Assembly (NCBI GenBank): GCA_009780115.1
Contig: WRAQ01000008.1
Span: 17,711-81,710, forward strand
DNA length: 64,000 bases
Direction of reading: 5' to 3'
Source of the DNA: Lachnospiraceae bacterium
Lineage (GTDB): Bacteria > Bacillota > Clostridia > Lachnospirales > Lachnospiraceae
Within the stretch, counting starts at the first letter, position 1; every line of letters begins with the position of its first letter. The translations under genes were made by a program, and so were the position numbers. Of the stretch, positions 43,780 through 52,477 are shown in pieces. The notes beneath the pieces are model-generated. The model did no database searches. It saw only the letters and a list, made by a program, of their open reading frames with translations, and was not told the origin of the DNA.

Positions 43780-46224
43780 ATGAAAATATCACTTAATTGG
43801 ATAAAAGACTATGTAAAAATCCCGGCTGATTTTGACATGAAAAAGCTGGCTTACGATTTGACAATGGCAACGGTTGAAGTTGAAGGAATGGTTAATCTTG
43901 CTGATAAATTTACATTGATGGTCATTGGCGTTATTAATGAAATCGTACCCCATCCTAATGCGGACAAGCTGAAAATCTGCCGCACTGATATCGGCGGCGG
44001 TGAGATCCGCGAAATCGTTTGCGGCGGGACTAACCTTTATACCGGGATGAAAGTCGCGGTGGCGAAGCCGGGTTCATATGTCCGCTGGCATGGTGAAGGG
44101 GATTTAGTTGAAATAAAAAATGCAAAATTACGCGGTGTCGAAAGTTACGGCATGATTTGCGCTTCGTCGGAGATTGGTTTGTTTGATTTGTTCCCTTATG
44201 AAGAAGAAGCAACGATTATGGATTTATCGGCTTTTGAAGATACTCAGGCCGGTGACTCATTAGCCGGTGCCCTTGACTTAAATGATATTATTTTAGAAAT
44301 AGATAATAAATCACTGACCCACCGCCCTGATTTGTGGGGGCACTACGGGATTGCCCGGGAGATAGCCGCCTTATTTGACCTGCCGTTTAATACCATAGAA
44401 ATGTTTCACGCGCAAAAAACAGAAGGTTTCACGGTCGAAATTAGTGACGTTGAACGTTGCCGCCGTTATATCGGTGTTGAGATGGAAGGGTTTAGTGTTA
44501 AACCGGCCCCCTTCGCAATGCAAAGCCGGATTTGGCGGGTTGGGATGAAACCGATTAATGCTATCGTTGATATAACTAATTATGTCATGCTGGCAACCGG
44601 CCAGCCGACCCATGCTTTTGATGCCGACAATATTTCCGGCCATATCAATGTCCGCCGGGCAAAAGAAAACGAAAAATTATTACTTTTAAATGATAAAGAA
44701 TTATCCCTGCACCCGGAAGATTTGGTGATATGCGATGATGAAGGTGCCGTTGCCCTTGCCGGGGTAATGGGCGGAAGTAAGGATTCGATTTTGGAAAAAA
44801 CAAACAGAGTTATCTTGGAAATAGCGAATTTCGAGGCTATCTCAGTCCGCCATACCGCTGCCCGTTATGAAACAAGAACCGAGTCAGCAACCCGTTTTGA
44901 AAAAGCAATTGACCCGGAACGCTGTGATATCGCCTTAGCGATGGCGGTAGAGTTATATAAAGAACTTTATCCGGAGCTAACGATTACCGGTTTTTGCGAT
45001 AACTTCCCGACGAAATTACTTAAGCCGGAAATCAACGTTTCCCTTAATTGGCTGGAACGCCGTTTAGGTAAAGCAATCCCCGGTACCGAAATTGAAAGAT
45101 TGCTTACTCAACTGGGTTTTGCGGTTAGCATTGCTAATGACAATCTACGGGTTGTCCCCCCTACATGGCGCTCGACCGGTGATATATCGATTCCGAATGA
45201 TATTATGGAGGAAGTAGCGCGGATGCATGGTTTTGAGAATTTCACCGCGACACCGATTACGACATCTTTTAATGAAGCAATTAATCAGCCGTATATTGAT
45301 ATTGAGCGGAAAATCAAAGAATATCTTGCTTTCCGCTGTGGTTTTAATGAAATTTTCACTTATCCGTGGATGAACGATGAATTTGCGGCCCCATTTATAG
45401 ATGAGAATGACCAAAAGACACTTAAACTAGCGACCCCGCCATCACCGGAAGAAAGTAAGCTCCGTTCCACTTTACTTCCCAATTTGTGCCGGGCTGTTAG
45501 CGGAAATCTGCGTTATTTTGATGAGTTTGCGATTTTTGAAGGGGCCTATGTATTACTTGCAGAGAATTTCACCGCTTTATATGACGAGCGGGAAAAGCTG
45601 CCAACCCAGCGCCGGAATATCGCCGGGGCAATGGTGGCCGGCCGTGAGGAAACTAATGATTTGTTCCGCAAAGTAAAAGGCTTTGTTGCCGGCTTGCCGC
45701 GATATACACATTTGCAGGGCTTTAGTTTTACCCAGTCTGTCAAACCGGCCTGGGCTGATGACATTGTTTGGTTAAATATAATGCAAGATGATAAAATGGT
45801 GGGGAATATCGCCTTATTATGTACAGCAAAAGCCCTTGCCTGCGGAATTAAAAATAGCGTGGTAATGATTTTCGAATTAGATATTGATAGCTTGACACCA
45901 TTAGCTTCCCGTACAAATAAGTTCGTTCATATTCCCGAATATCCGCTAACCGATTATGATTTTTCTGTTTTGGTTGACCGCAGCGTGAAATGGCAGCAGA
46001 TTGAGGAAGCAATTACAGCGAAAATGGGGGCGGGAAGCTTTATCCAGGGAATATCTTTTGTTGATGAATACCACGGCAAGCAAATTCCCGAAGACAAAAA
46101 GAGTATTACCATCCGTCTGGTTATCGGGGCACAGGATAAGACCCTTAAACAAGAAGAAATTGAAAGTAGTGTAAAAGCAGCGGCGAAGCGGCTTAACAAG
46201 GTTGTTGGGGCGGAATTGCGATAG
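43780..46224 (+). CDS. pheT: Phenylalanine--tRNA ligase beta subunit
   Basis: 814 residues, full length. Domains in order: B1 (MKISLNWIKDYVKIP), EMAP-like tRNA-binding region (about 40-150, HPNADKLKICRTDIGGGEIR), B3/B4 editing region (about 200-370, GRRYIGVE-type start and AFDADNISGHINVRRAKENE), B5 domain (about 400-475), catalytic-like core, and a C-terminal FDX-ACB domain (FVHIPEYPLTDYDFSVLVDR). It forms the alpha2-beta2 enzyme with PheS and hydrolyses mischarged Tyr-tRNA. An ACGGA/TCCGT hairpin lies in the spacer between the two genes. Confidence 0.96.
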   Translation: MKISLNWIKDYVKIPADFDMKKLAYDLTMATVEVEGMVNLADKFTLMVIGVINEIVPHPNADKLKICRTDIGGGEIREIVCGGTNLYTGMKVAVAKPGSYVRWHGEGDLVEIKNAKLRGVESYGMICASSEIGLFDLFPYEEEATIMDLSAFEDTQAGDSLAGALDLNDIILEIDNKSLTHRPDLWGHYGIAREIAALFDLPFNTIEMFHAQKTEGFTVEISDVERCRRYIGVEMEGFSVKPAPFAMQSRIWRVGMKPINAIVDITNYVMLATGQPTHAFDADNISGHINVRRAKENEKLLLLNDKELSLHPEDLVICDDEGAVALAGVMGGSKDSILEKTNRVILEIANFEAISVRHTAARYETRTESATRFEKAIDPERCDIALAMAVELYKELYPELTITGFCDNFPTKLLKPEINVSLNWLERRLGKAIPGTEIERLLTQLGFAVSIANDNLRVVPPTWRSTGDISIPNDIMEEVARMHGFENFTATPITTSFNEAINQPYIDIERKIKEYLAFRCGFNEIFTYPWMNDEFAAPFIDENDQKTLKLATPPSPEESKLRSTLLPNLCRAVSGNLRYFDEFAIFEGAYVLLAENFTALYDEREKLPTQRRNIAGAMVAGREETNDLFRKVKGFVAGLPRYTHLQGFSFTQSVKPAWADDIVWLNIMQDDKMVGNIALLCTAKALACGIKNSVVMIFELDIDSLTPLASRTNKFVHIPEYPLTDYDFSVLVDRSVKWQQIEEAITAKMGAGSFIQGISFVDEYHGKQIPEDKKSITIRLVIGAQDKTLKQEEIESSVKAAAKRLNKVVGAELR

Positions 46225-46315
46225 ATTTATGCTTGAAAGATTCCGCAAGTCAGGCAATAAACACTCTCGGTTGCTACGGTCTAATCAATGTAAAATAAAA
46301 GTTTTCTTTTGGGAA

Positions 46316-46372
46316 GAAGGCGACCTATATGCACAAACCAAACAAGTTTGGTTGCGAGTTGTTTTTGCCTTC
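46316..46372 (+). other. Hairpin between pheT and the aminopeptidase gene
   Basis: Outer GAAGGC/GCCTTC encloses a perfect AACCAAAC-AA-GTTTGGTT hairpin (46336-46353). It is not followed immediately by a U-tract; its role as processing site, repeat or weak terminator is open. The spacer 46225-46413 has no ORF of note. Confidence 0.45.
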
Positions 46373-46413
46373 CTTGCTTAACCCATACAAAATAGAAAGA
46401 AGAGGAATGCAGC

Positions 46414-47838
46414 ATGGAAAAAAAGAATATTTGGGAGTTTTACACAAACGAACAATTAGCTGAAATCGAAACCTTTACGAAAAAGTACCGCGATTTCTTA
46501 GACCAGGGAAAAACCGAGCGTGAGTGTGTTGATGTTACCGTTAACATGATTGAGGCCGCCGGTTATCGTGAATTGCCGAAATTAGTCGCTGCCGGGGCAG
46601 AGTTAAAAGCCGGTGACAAAGTATATAATGTCCTGATGAATAAAATGATTATCATGTTTATCATCGGTGAGGACAAATTAAGTAAAGGTATGAATATTCT
46701 TGGTTCGCATATCGACTCACCGCGCCTTGATGTTAAGCAAAACCCCCTTTATGAAGAAGAGGGCCTTGCTTATCTTGATACCCATTATTACGGCGGGGTG
46801 AAAAAATACCAGTGGGTTACAATTCCGCTGGCTATTCATGGCGTAATGGTCAAAAAAGACGGGACTTGTGTCGAGATCAATATTGGCGAAGAGGATAATG
46901 ACCCGGTTTTCTTTATCTCCGATTTGCTTCCTCACCTTGCCGCCGAGCAGATGGAAAAGAAAGCAAACAAATTCATCGAAGGTGAAGCCCTTGATATTAT
47001 TGTTGGCAACAAGCCAATCTTGATTAAGAAAGAAGAAACTGACCAGGCGGATAAAAAAGACGAACCAATCAAAGAAGCCGTCAAAAAAGGCATTCTCGAA
47101 ATCCTTAAACAATCTTATGATGTCGAAGAAGAGGATTTCATCTCTGCCGAATTGGAAGTCGTCCCGGCGGGACGGGCCAGGGAAGCCGGCTTTGACCGCA
47201 GTATGATTCTTGCATATGGCCAGGATGACCGGGTTTGTTCGTTTGCCGGCCTTGTTGCGATGTTGGAAGCCGAAAACCTCAAACGGACGGCGTGCTTAAT
47301 TTTCGCTGATAAAGAGGAAATTGGAAGTGTCGGCGCAACAGGGATGCACTCACGCTTTTTTGAAAATACAGTTGCGGAACTGATGAATCTGACCGGTGAT
47401 TATAGTGAATTAAATCTCCGCCGGGTCCTTGCATCGTCATGTATGCTTTCAACTGATGTCGGCGCGGCTTACGACCCTTTCTACAAATCCAGTTTTGAAA
47501 AACGGAATGCCGCGATGTTAAGCGGCGGGGTGATTTACAAAAAATTTACCGGTGCAAGGGGCAAATCCGGTTCAAATGATGCGAATGCCGAGTACTTAGG
47601 GTATATAAGAAAAATGATGGAAGAGTTTAATATTCGTTTCCAAACTGCTGAAATAGGTAAGGTAGATGTTGGTGGCGGCGGTACGATTGCTTATATTTTA
47701 GCTAATTATGGCATGAACGTCATTGATTCAGGTGTAGCGGTAATGAATATGCACGCGCCTTGGGAAGCGACAAGCAAAGCCGATATTTATGAAGCAAAGC
47801 GCGCTTATTCTGCCTTTTTAACCGGCTTGGGCTTATGA
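46414..47838 (+). CDS. M18 family aminopeptidase
   Basis: 474 residues. Zinc aminopeptidase of the M18 family, removing N-terminal residues from cytoplasmic peptides. Metal ligands are seen in family positions: His in [18 protein letters not shown], the Asp of the [10 protein letters not shown] segment, Glu pair in [16 protein letters not shown], Asp in [15 protein letters not shown], and His near the end in [17 protein letters not shown]. The tetrahedral (dodecamer) cytoplasmic form is expected. GAAGAGGAATGCAGC precedes the ATG. Overlaps queA by 4 nt. Confidence 0.92.
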   Translation: MEKKNIWEFYTNEQLAEIETFTKKYRDFLDQGKTERECVDVTVNMIEAAGYRELPKLVAAGAELKAGDKVYNVLMNKMIIMFIIGEDKLSKGMNILGSHIDSPRLDVKQNPLYEEEGLAYLDTHYYGGVKKYQWVTIPLAIHGVMVKKDGTCVEINIGEEDNDPVFFISDLLPHLAAEQMEKKANKFIEGEALDIIVGNKPILIKKEETDQADKKDEPIKEAVKKGILEILKQSYDVEEEDFISAELEVVPAGRAREAGFDRSMILAYGQDDRVCSFAGLVAMLEAENLKRTACLIFADKEEIGSVGATGMHSRFFENTVAELMNLTGDYSELNLRRVLASSCMLSTDVGAAYDPFYKSSFEKRNAAMLSGGVIYKKFTGARGKSGSNDANAEYLGYIRKMMEEFNIRFQTAEIGKVDVGGGGTIAYILANYGMNVIDSGVAVMNMHAPWEATSKADIYEAKRAYSAFLTGLGL

Positions 47839-48896
47839 GCGAATTGATCAAAACAAAAGATTATTGGTTTGACTTACCGCCGGGGCTAATCGCCCAAAAC
47901 CCCTTAAGCGACCGCTCGGCCTCCCGGCTTTTAGTCCTTAATAAAGAAACCGGCACGATTCACCATGAATCGTTTAAGAATATTGCCAATTATCTTAATC
48001 CCGGTGATTGCCTTGTTTTAAATAATACAAAAGTTATCCCTGCCCGCTTAATCGGGAAAAAAGCCGGAGCTGATACGCCGGTTGAAATCCTGCTTTTACG
48101 GCGCGAGGCAAATGATATTTGGGAAGCGATGGTAAAACCGGGCAAAAAATGCCGGTCCGGTGCGGTGCTTCACTTTGGCGGGGGAATCTTAGCCGGGACG
48201 GTAATTGAGGTTTTGGATGATGGTAACCGGCGGATTCAATTTGCTTATCAAGGTATTTTCGAAGAAGTGCTTGATACCCTTGGTGAAATGCCGCTTCCGC
48301 CTTATATCACAGAGAAATTAGCGGATAAAAACCGCTACCAGACTGTCTATGCCAAACACGAGGGTTCAGCGGCGGCACCCACTGCCGGTTTGCATTTTAC
48401 CGAAGAGTTGTTAGATGAAATTCAAGCAAAAGGCGTTAAGTTAGCTTATGTCACCCTTCACGTCGGGCTTGGAACCTTCCGTCCGGTCAAAGTAGAGAAT
48501 GCCGCCGAACATCATATGCATTCGGAGTATTATGAAATATCCATTGAAGCGGCGAAACTAATAAATGAAGCAAAAGTAAATGGCAAGAGAGTTATATGTG
48601 TCGGAACGACGAGTTTACGGACGGTTGAAAGTGCCGGCCAAGGATTTTGTGAATCTTCCCGCAATGATGGAATAGCCATAAAAGCAAGCAGCGGTGATAC
48701 CGATATCTTTATTTATCCTGGTTTTCATTTTAAAATAACCGACAGCCTCATAACCAATTTCCATCTTCCGGAATCGACATTAATGATGCTTGTTTCGGCG
48801 TTAGCCGGGCGCGAGTTTATCATGACGGCATACGAAGAGGCAATTAAAGAAGAATACCGCTTTTTTTCCTTTGGGGATGCGATGTTTATCGTCTAA
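47835..48896 (+). CDS. queA: tRNA preQ1(34) S-adenosylmethionine ribosyltransferase-isomerase
   Basis: 353 residues. QueA transfers the ribosyl moiety of SAM to preQ1 in GUN-anticodon tRNAs, the penultimate step of queuosine synthesis. Family segments: [78 protein letters not shown], and [12 protein letters not shown] with [20 protein letters not shown] at the end. It starts in the aminopeptidase stop (ATGA overlap). No tgt or queG gene lies in the window. Confidence 0.96.
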   Translation: MSELIKTKDYWFDLPPGLIAQNPLSDRSASRLLVLNKETGTIHHESFKNIANYLNPGDCLVLNNTKVIPARLIGKKAGADTPVEILLLRREANDIWEAMVKPGKKCRSGAVLHFGGGILAGTVIEVLDDGNRRIQFAYQGIFEEVLDTLGEMPLPPYITEKLADKNRYQTVYAKHEGSAAAPTAGLHFTEELLDEIQAKGVKLAYVTLHVGLGTFRPVKVENAAEHHMHSEYYEISIEAAKLINEAKVNGKRVICVGTTSLRTVESAGQGFCESSRNDGIAIKASSGDTDIFIYPGFHFKITDSLITNFHLPESTLMMLVSALAGREFIMTAYEEAIKEEYRFFSFGDAMFIV

Positions 48897-48956
48897 GCCG
48901 AACCTTTACAAAAACTGTTATTTAATATAAAATAATACCAAACGGAGGATGAATTT

Positions 48957-49310
48957 ATGCAGGAACGGCGGAAGGGAACCAGAACAGGTCTTGGAACCAG
49001 CGTAGTGATAAACCGGATTGATGAATTAGACAATGAAGAAGTGAAAATTGATATCATCGATTTATCAAAATCAGGTATCGGTTTCACCAGTGAAAAAGCA
49101 TTACAGATTGGTGCTGTTTATGAATCATATCTCAAGATTTGGACACAAGAGCGGATTCATGCCTATCTGCAAATCACCCGGATTGAGCAAAAAGATGATT
49201 TAATCGAATACGGTGCTTTTTTTGTCGGAATGCCGGAGATGGATTCGGCCCGCATTGCAAACTATAGCATTATAGAAAAGACAGCAAGAGAAATGGAAGA
49301 GGATGAGTAA
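48957..49310 (+). CDS. PilZ-domain protein
   Basis: 117 residues consisting of little but a PilZ domain. The c-di-GMP-binding elements are visible: the arginine-rich start (QERRKGTRTGLGTSVVI) and the (D/N)XSXXG motif in IIDLSKSGIGFTS. A strand-rich body follows (KIWTQERIHAYLQITRIEQK). Cytoplasmic receptor; partner unknown. CGGAGGATGAATTT lies before the ATG. It overlaps the VanZ gene by 8 nt, so the VanZ protein may be its target or neighbour in function. The diguanylate cyclase at 27813 could feed it. Confidence 0.82.
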   Translation: MQERRKGTRTGLGTSVVINRIDELDNEEVKIDIIDLSKSGIGFTSEKALQIGAVYESYLKIWTQERIHAYLQITRIEQKDDLIEYGAFFVGMPEMDSARIANYSIIEKTAREMEEDE

Positions 49311-49839
49311 GGAAGATAGACGTAGGAAGCAAATTTTCACCATTATTATTTCTATCTTAATTATTATTTTATATGCCCGCATTCTAAGTTTTTCCGGCAC
49401 CTCGGCGGAAACGTCGGCGATGCAAAGTTTATCTGTAAGTGAATACATTATCAGTATTATCGAAAAAACATTTTCTATTAATTTGAATTTAAATGAAAGT
49501 CAATTCGGCCAATTTGAAAAATTCGTCCGCAAAGCCGCTCATTTTTTTGAATATGCCCTATTAGGCTTTTTGGTCTACTCTCTGCCGCTGATATGGGGAA
49601 AGAAAACATTTAAGCCGGCCCTATACTCATTTCTCGCCGTGGTGGTGATGGCATCAGTCGATGAATTTATCCAACTTTTTGTTCCCGAACGTGCCGCTCT
49701 CATTTCCGATGTAATAATCGACAGCATTGGCTGTATAGCGGGGATGGCGTTATTAAGGTTGGTCTATTGTATTGTAAGTGGAATTAAAAATAACTTGGTT
49801 AGGCGCAAGGAAGATAAAGTTTTCTCGCAGGAACCTTAG
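49303..49839 (+). CDS. VanZ-family membrane protein
   Basis: 178 residues, about four membrane segments. VanZ features: RKAAHFFEYALLGFLVYSLP and DEFIQLFVPERAALISDVII followed by the last helix (SIGCIAGMALLRLVYCIV). VanZ relatives influence glycopeptide or envelope stress tolerance, mechanism unclear. The last ten codons and the stop (EDKVFSQEP) are encoded by the left arm and first block of a TTAGGC repeat element, so the original end was probably replaced by the element. Confidence 0.85.
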   Translation: MSKEDRRRKQIFTIIISILIIILYARILSFSGTSAETSAMQSLSVSEYIISIIEKTFSINLNLNESQFGQFEKFVRKAAHFFEYALLGFLVYSLPLIWGKKTFKPALYSFLAVVVMASVDEFIQLFVPERAALISDVIIDSIGCIAGMALLRLVYCIVSGIKNNLVRRKEDKVFSQEP

Positions 49840-50040
49840 GCCGCCTTCTTCCGAAATAAAACTTTTATTTTACGCCAATTAGGCCGTAGTGACGGAGAGA
49901 TACTTTATCTGACTTGCCGGTATACTTAATCCAATTAGGCCGTAGTGACGGAGAGATACTTTATCTGACTTGCCGGTATACTTAATCCAATTAGGCCGTA
50001 GTGACGGAGAGATACTTTATCTGACTTGCTGTATACTTAA
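49812..50040 (+). repeat. TTAGGC structured element, copy 2, with its 3' half in triplicate
   Basis: Stem AGATAAAGTTTTCTC (49812-49826) against GAGATACTTTATCT (49897-49910), a central hairpin AAATAAAA-C-TTTTATTT, and blocks CCTTAGGCCGCC and CCAATTAGGCCGTAGTGACG. The 3' half, beginning CCAATTAGGC, is then repeated in tandem at 56-bp intervals (49875, 49931, 49987); the last unit differs slightly at its end. It begins inside the VanZ coding region. Confidence 0.8.
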
Positions 50041-50088
50041 ACAAATATATTTTATTTGGTTAATATTGGTTAAAAATACAAAAATAAC

Positions 50089-50117
50089 TTGTACATCCCC
50101 AATATATTTAGTAAAAT
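50089..50117 (+). promoter_or_regulatory. Promoter of the EF-G-like gene
   Basis: TTGTAC (50089-50094), 17-nt spacer, TAAAAT (50112-50117), giving a leader of about 150 nt. The string AGTAAAATGGTCA is shared with the promoter at 57732. Confidence 0.55.
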
Positions 50118-50141
50118 GGTCACATGGGTTTTTATTATAAT

Positions 50142-50247
50142 AACTGCCGCCCGGCAACGGCAGTTTAAGAGAAAGCTTTTGCTTTCTCCTTAATGGATTT
50201 ACAAAGATGCTTTTTTCTATGAAGTAACAAAAGTTTGCAGGCAAACT
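50142..50247 (+). other. Leader hairpins of the EF-G-like gene
   Basis: Three perfect hairpins in a row: AACTGCCG/CGGCAGTT (50142-50165), GAGAAAGC-TTTT-GCTTTCTC (50169-50188) and AGTTTGC-AG-GCAAACT (50232-50247). None has a following U-tract. The remaining gap 49840-50141 contains the triplicated repeat and the promoter. Confidence 0.55.
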
Positions 50248-50276
50248 ATAAATAACATTAAATCGGAGGATGTTTT

Positions 50277-52361
50277 ATGAATGTTTACACAACGGACAAG
50301 ATTAGAAATGTCGTATTGTTGGGTCACGGCGGCAGCGGCAAGACCAGCCTGACTGAAGCGATGGCTTACTTAGCCGGTATTACATCGCGGATGGGGAAAG
50401 TGACAGAGGGTAATACGGTCAGTGACTACGGAAAAGAAGAACAAAAACGCCAGTTTTCAATTAGTACATCCTTAGTACCGATTGAATGGGAAGGACACAA
50501 AATAAATATCCTTGACACACCGGGTTATTTTGATTTCGTTGGCGAAGTAGAAGAAGCTGTCGGGGCGGCAAGTGCGGCGATTATCGTCGTTGACGGCAAG
50601 TCAGGAGTTGAGGTTGGAACCATTAGGGCTTGGGAACTATGCGAAAAATACAAACTGCCGCGGATGATTTACGTCAGTTCGATGGATGTTGACAATGCTT
50701 CTTTCAAAAAAGTTGTTGGTGAGCTTACCGAGCTTTATGGGAACAAATTAGCCCCGATTCAATTTCCGATTCGTGAAAATGAAAAATTCGTCGGTTATAT
50801 AAATGTCATTGCAGAGACAGGCCATAAATGGCAGGGTAAAGAAGTTGTGCCTTGTGATATCCCCGATTACAGCAAAGAAAATCTGGCAACTTACCGTGAT
50901 TCACTGATGGAAGCTGTTGCTGAAACAAGTGAAGAAATGATGGATCGTTATTTTGGCGGTGAGACTTTCTCCGATGATGAAATCCGTGCGGCAATGCGTA
51001 CGAACATAAATGACTGCGCAATTATTCCGATGACAATGGGCTCCAACACTTTATGCCAAGGTGTTTATACCCTGCTTGATGACATCGTTAAATATATGCC
51101 AAGCCCGGAAAACCGGGAAGTCGCCGGAATTAATAACAAAACCGGTGAAATATTTGCGGCGAACCATGATTTTTCAAAAGCAAAATCAGCTTATATATGG
51201 AAGACAATCGTTGACCCTTTTATCGGCAAATATTCATTAATAAAAGTAAATTCCGGGGTTATTAAACCTGATGACATGCTCTACAATGAAAGCACCGATA
51301 TTGAAGAAAAATGCGGAAAGCTTTATGTCCTCCAAGGTAACAAACCAATTGAAGTAAAAGAACTTCATGCCGGTGATATCGGCGCACTTGCGAAATTAAC
51401 TGATGCCAAAACCGGCGATAGCCTTTCGACCAAAGCGACCGTCATCAAATACGGAAAATGGGAAATTTCGGTTCCTTATACTTATAAACGTTACGTTCCC
51501 AAAAATAAAGCCGATATCGACAAGATATCCCAGGCTTTGCAAAAATTAGCCGCCGAAGATTTGACGATCAAAATGATAAATGACTCTGAAAATCGCCAGA
51601 CCCTTATTTATGGGATGGGTGATATGCACTTGGAAATCATCCAAAGCCGTCTGAAGAATGAGTATAAAGTTGATATTGACCTTATGACCCCAAAAGTTGC
51701 TTACCGGGAAACACTTAGGAAAAAATCCGATGTTGAAGGTAAACACAAAAAACAATCCGGCGGGCATGGACAGTACGGTCATGTCAAGATGATTTTTGAG
51801 CCGTCCGGTGATGCGGAAACGCCTTATGTCTTTGAACAAACCGTTGTTGGCGGTACCGTGCCGAGGAACTACTATCCGGCAGTTGACAAGGGCCTTGCTG
51901 ATTCTGTCCTTAAAGGGCCGCTGGCCGGTTATCCGGTGGTCGGTGTAAAAGCAACCTTGTATGACGGTTCTTATCACGCGGTTGACTCTTCGGAAATGGC
52001 CTTCAAACTAGCTGCCGTTATTGCTTTCAAAAAAGGCTTTATGGATGCCGGGCCGGTTCTGCTTGAACCAATCGTTTCAATCAAGGTGACAGTACCGGAT
52101 GCATATGCCGGTGATGTTATGGGTGACTTGAATAAACGCCGCGGCCGTGTCCTTGGAATGAACCATATTTCCGGCGGCAAGCAGGTAATCGAAGCCGATA
52201 TCCCGATGACCGGTGTCCAAGGTTATTGTACTGACTTGCGTTCGATGACCGGCGGGCGTGGTGATTTCGCTTATGAGTTCGCCCGCTATGAACAGGCACC
52301 AAGTGATATTCAGGACAAAGAAGTTGCTGCAAGGGCAGCACAAGCTGATGAAGAAGATTAA
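50277..52361 (+). CDS. EF-G-like translational GTPase
   Basis: 694 residues with the five-domain EF-G layout but belonging to the EF-G-like group rather than canonical fusA. G1 is GHGGSGKTSLTEAMAYLAGI, G3 is ILDTPGYFDFVGEVEEAVGA, and the G4 region reads YVSSMDVDNASF where NKXD is expected, so the guanine-specifying asparagine and lysine are both replaced. C-terminal domains contain HKKQSGGHGQYGHVKMIFEP and SEMAFKLAAVIAFKKGFMDA and GRRG-type loop sequence (NKRRGRVLGM). GGAGGATG precedes the ATG. The role is uncertain: an accessory or stress-time ribosome factor. A perfect terminator follows. Confidence 0.9.
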   Translation: MNVYTTDKIRNVVLLGHGGSGKTSLTEAMAYLAGITSRMGKVTEGNTVSDYGKEEQKRQFSISTSLVPIEWEGHKINILDTPGYFDFVGEVEEAVGAASAAIIVVDGKSGVEVGTIRAWELCEKYKLPRMIYVSSMDVDNASFKKVVGELTELYGNKLAPIQFPIRENEKFVGYINVIAETGHKWQGKEVVPCDIPDYSKENLATYRDSLMEAVAETSEEMMDRYFGGETFSDDEIRAAMRTNINDCAIIPMTMGSNTLCQGVYTLLDDIVKYMPSPENREVAGINNKTGEIFAANHDFSKAKSAYIWKTIVDPFIGKYSLIKVNSGVIKPDDMLYNESTDIEEKCGKLYVLQGNKPIEVKELHAGDIGALAKLTDAKTGDSLSTKATVIKYGKWEISVPYTYKRYVPKNKADIDKISQALQKLAAEDLTIKMINDSENRQTLIYGMGDMHLEIIQSRLKNEYKVDIDLMTPKVAYRETLRKKSDVEGKHKKQSGGHGQYGHVKMIFEPSGDAETPYVFEQTVVGGTVPRNYYPAVDKGLADSVLKGPLAGYPVVGVKATLYDGSYHAVDSSEMAFKLAAVIAFKKGFMDAGPVLLEPIVSIKVTVPDAYAGDVMGDLNKRRGRVLGMNHISGGKQVIEADIPMTGVQGYCTDLRSMTGGRGDFAYEFARYEQAPSDIQDKEVAARAAQADEED

Positions 52362-52395
52362 TATAAATCAATCATTATAATAATAAAAAACATAG

Positions 52396-52430
52396 AATGC
52401 CATAGTATCAGCGAATACTATGGCATTTTA
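52396..52430 (+). terminator. Terminator of the EF-G-like gene
   Basis: Perfect 13-bp stem AATGCCATAGTAT/ATACTATGGCATT around CAGCGA, ending in TTTTA. Confidence 0.88.
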
Positions 52431-52477
52431 TGCAAGTAACTAAAGGGGAGCAGAAAAACACAAAAGAGGGGACTAAA

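Noticed and set aside
46717..47112. 131-codon minus-strand ORF
   Set aside because: Antisense to the M18 aminopeptidase including a zinc-ligand segment; phenylalanine-rich shadow.
49875..50040. CRISPR-like tandem repeats
   Set aside because: Units of 56 bp follow each other without spacers and derive from one structured element, so this is tandem duplication, not CRISPR.
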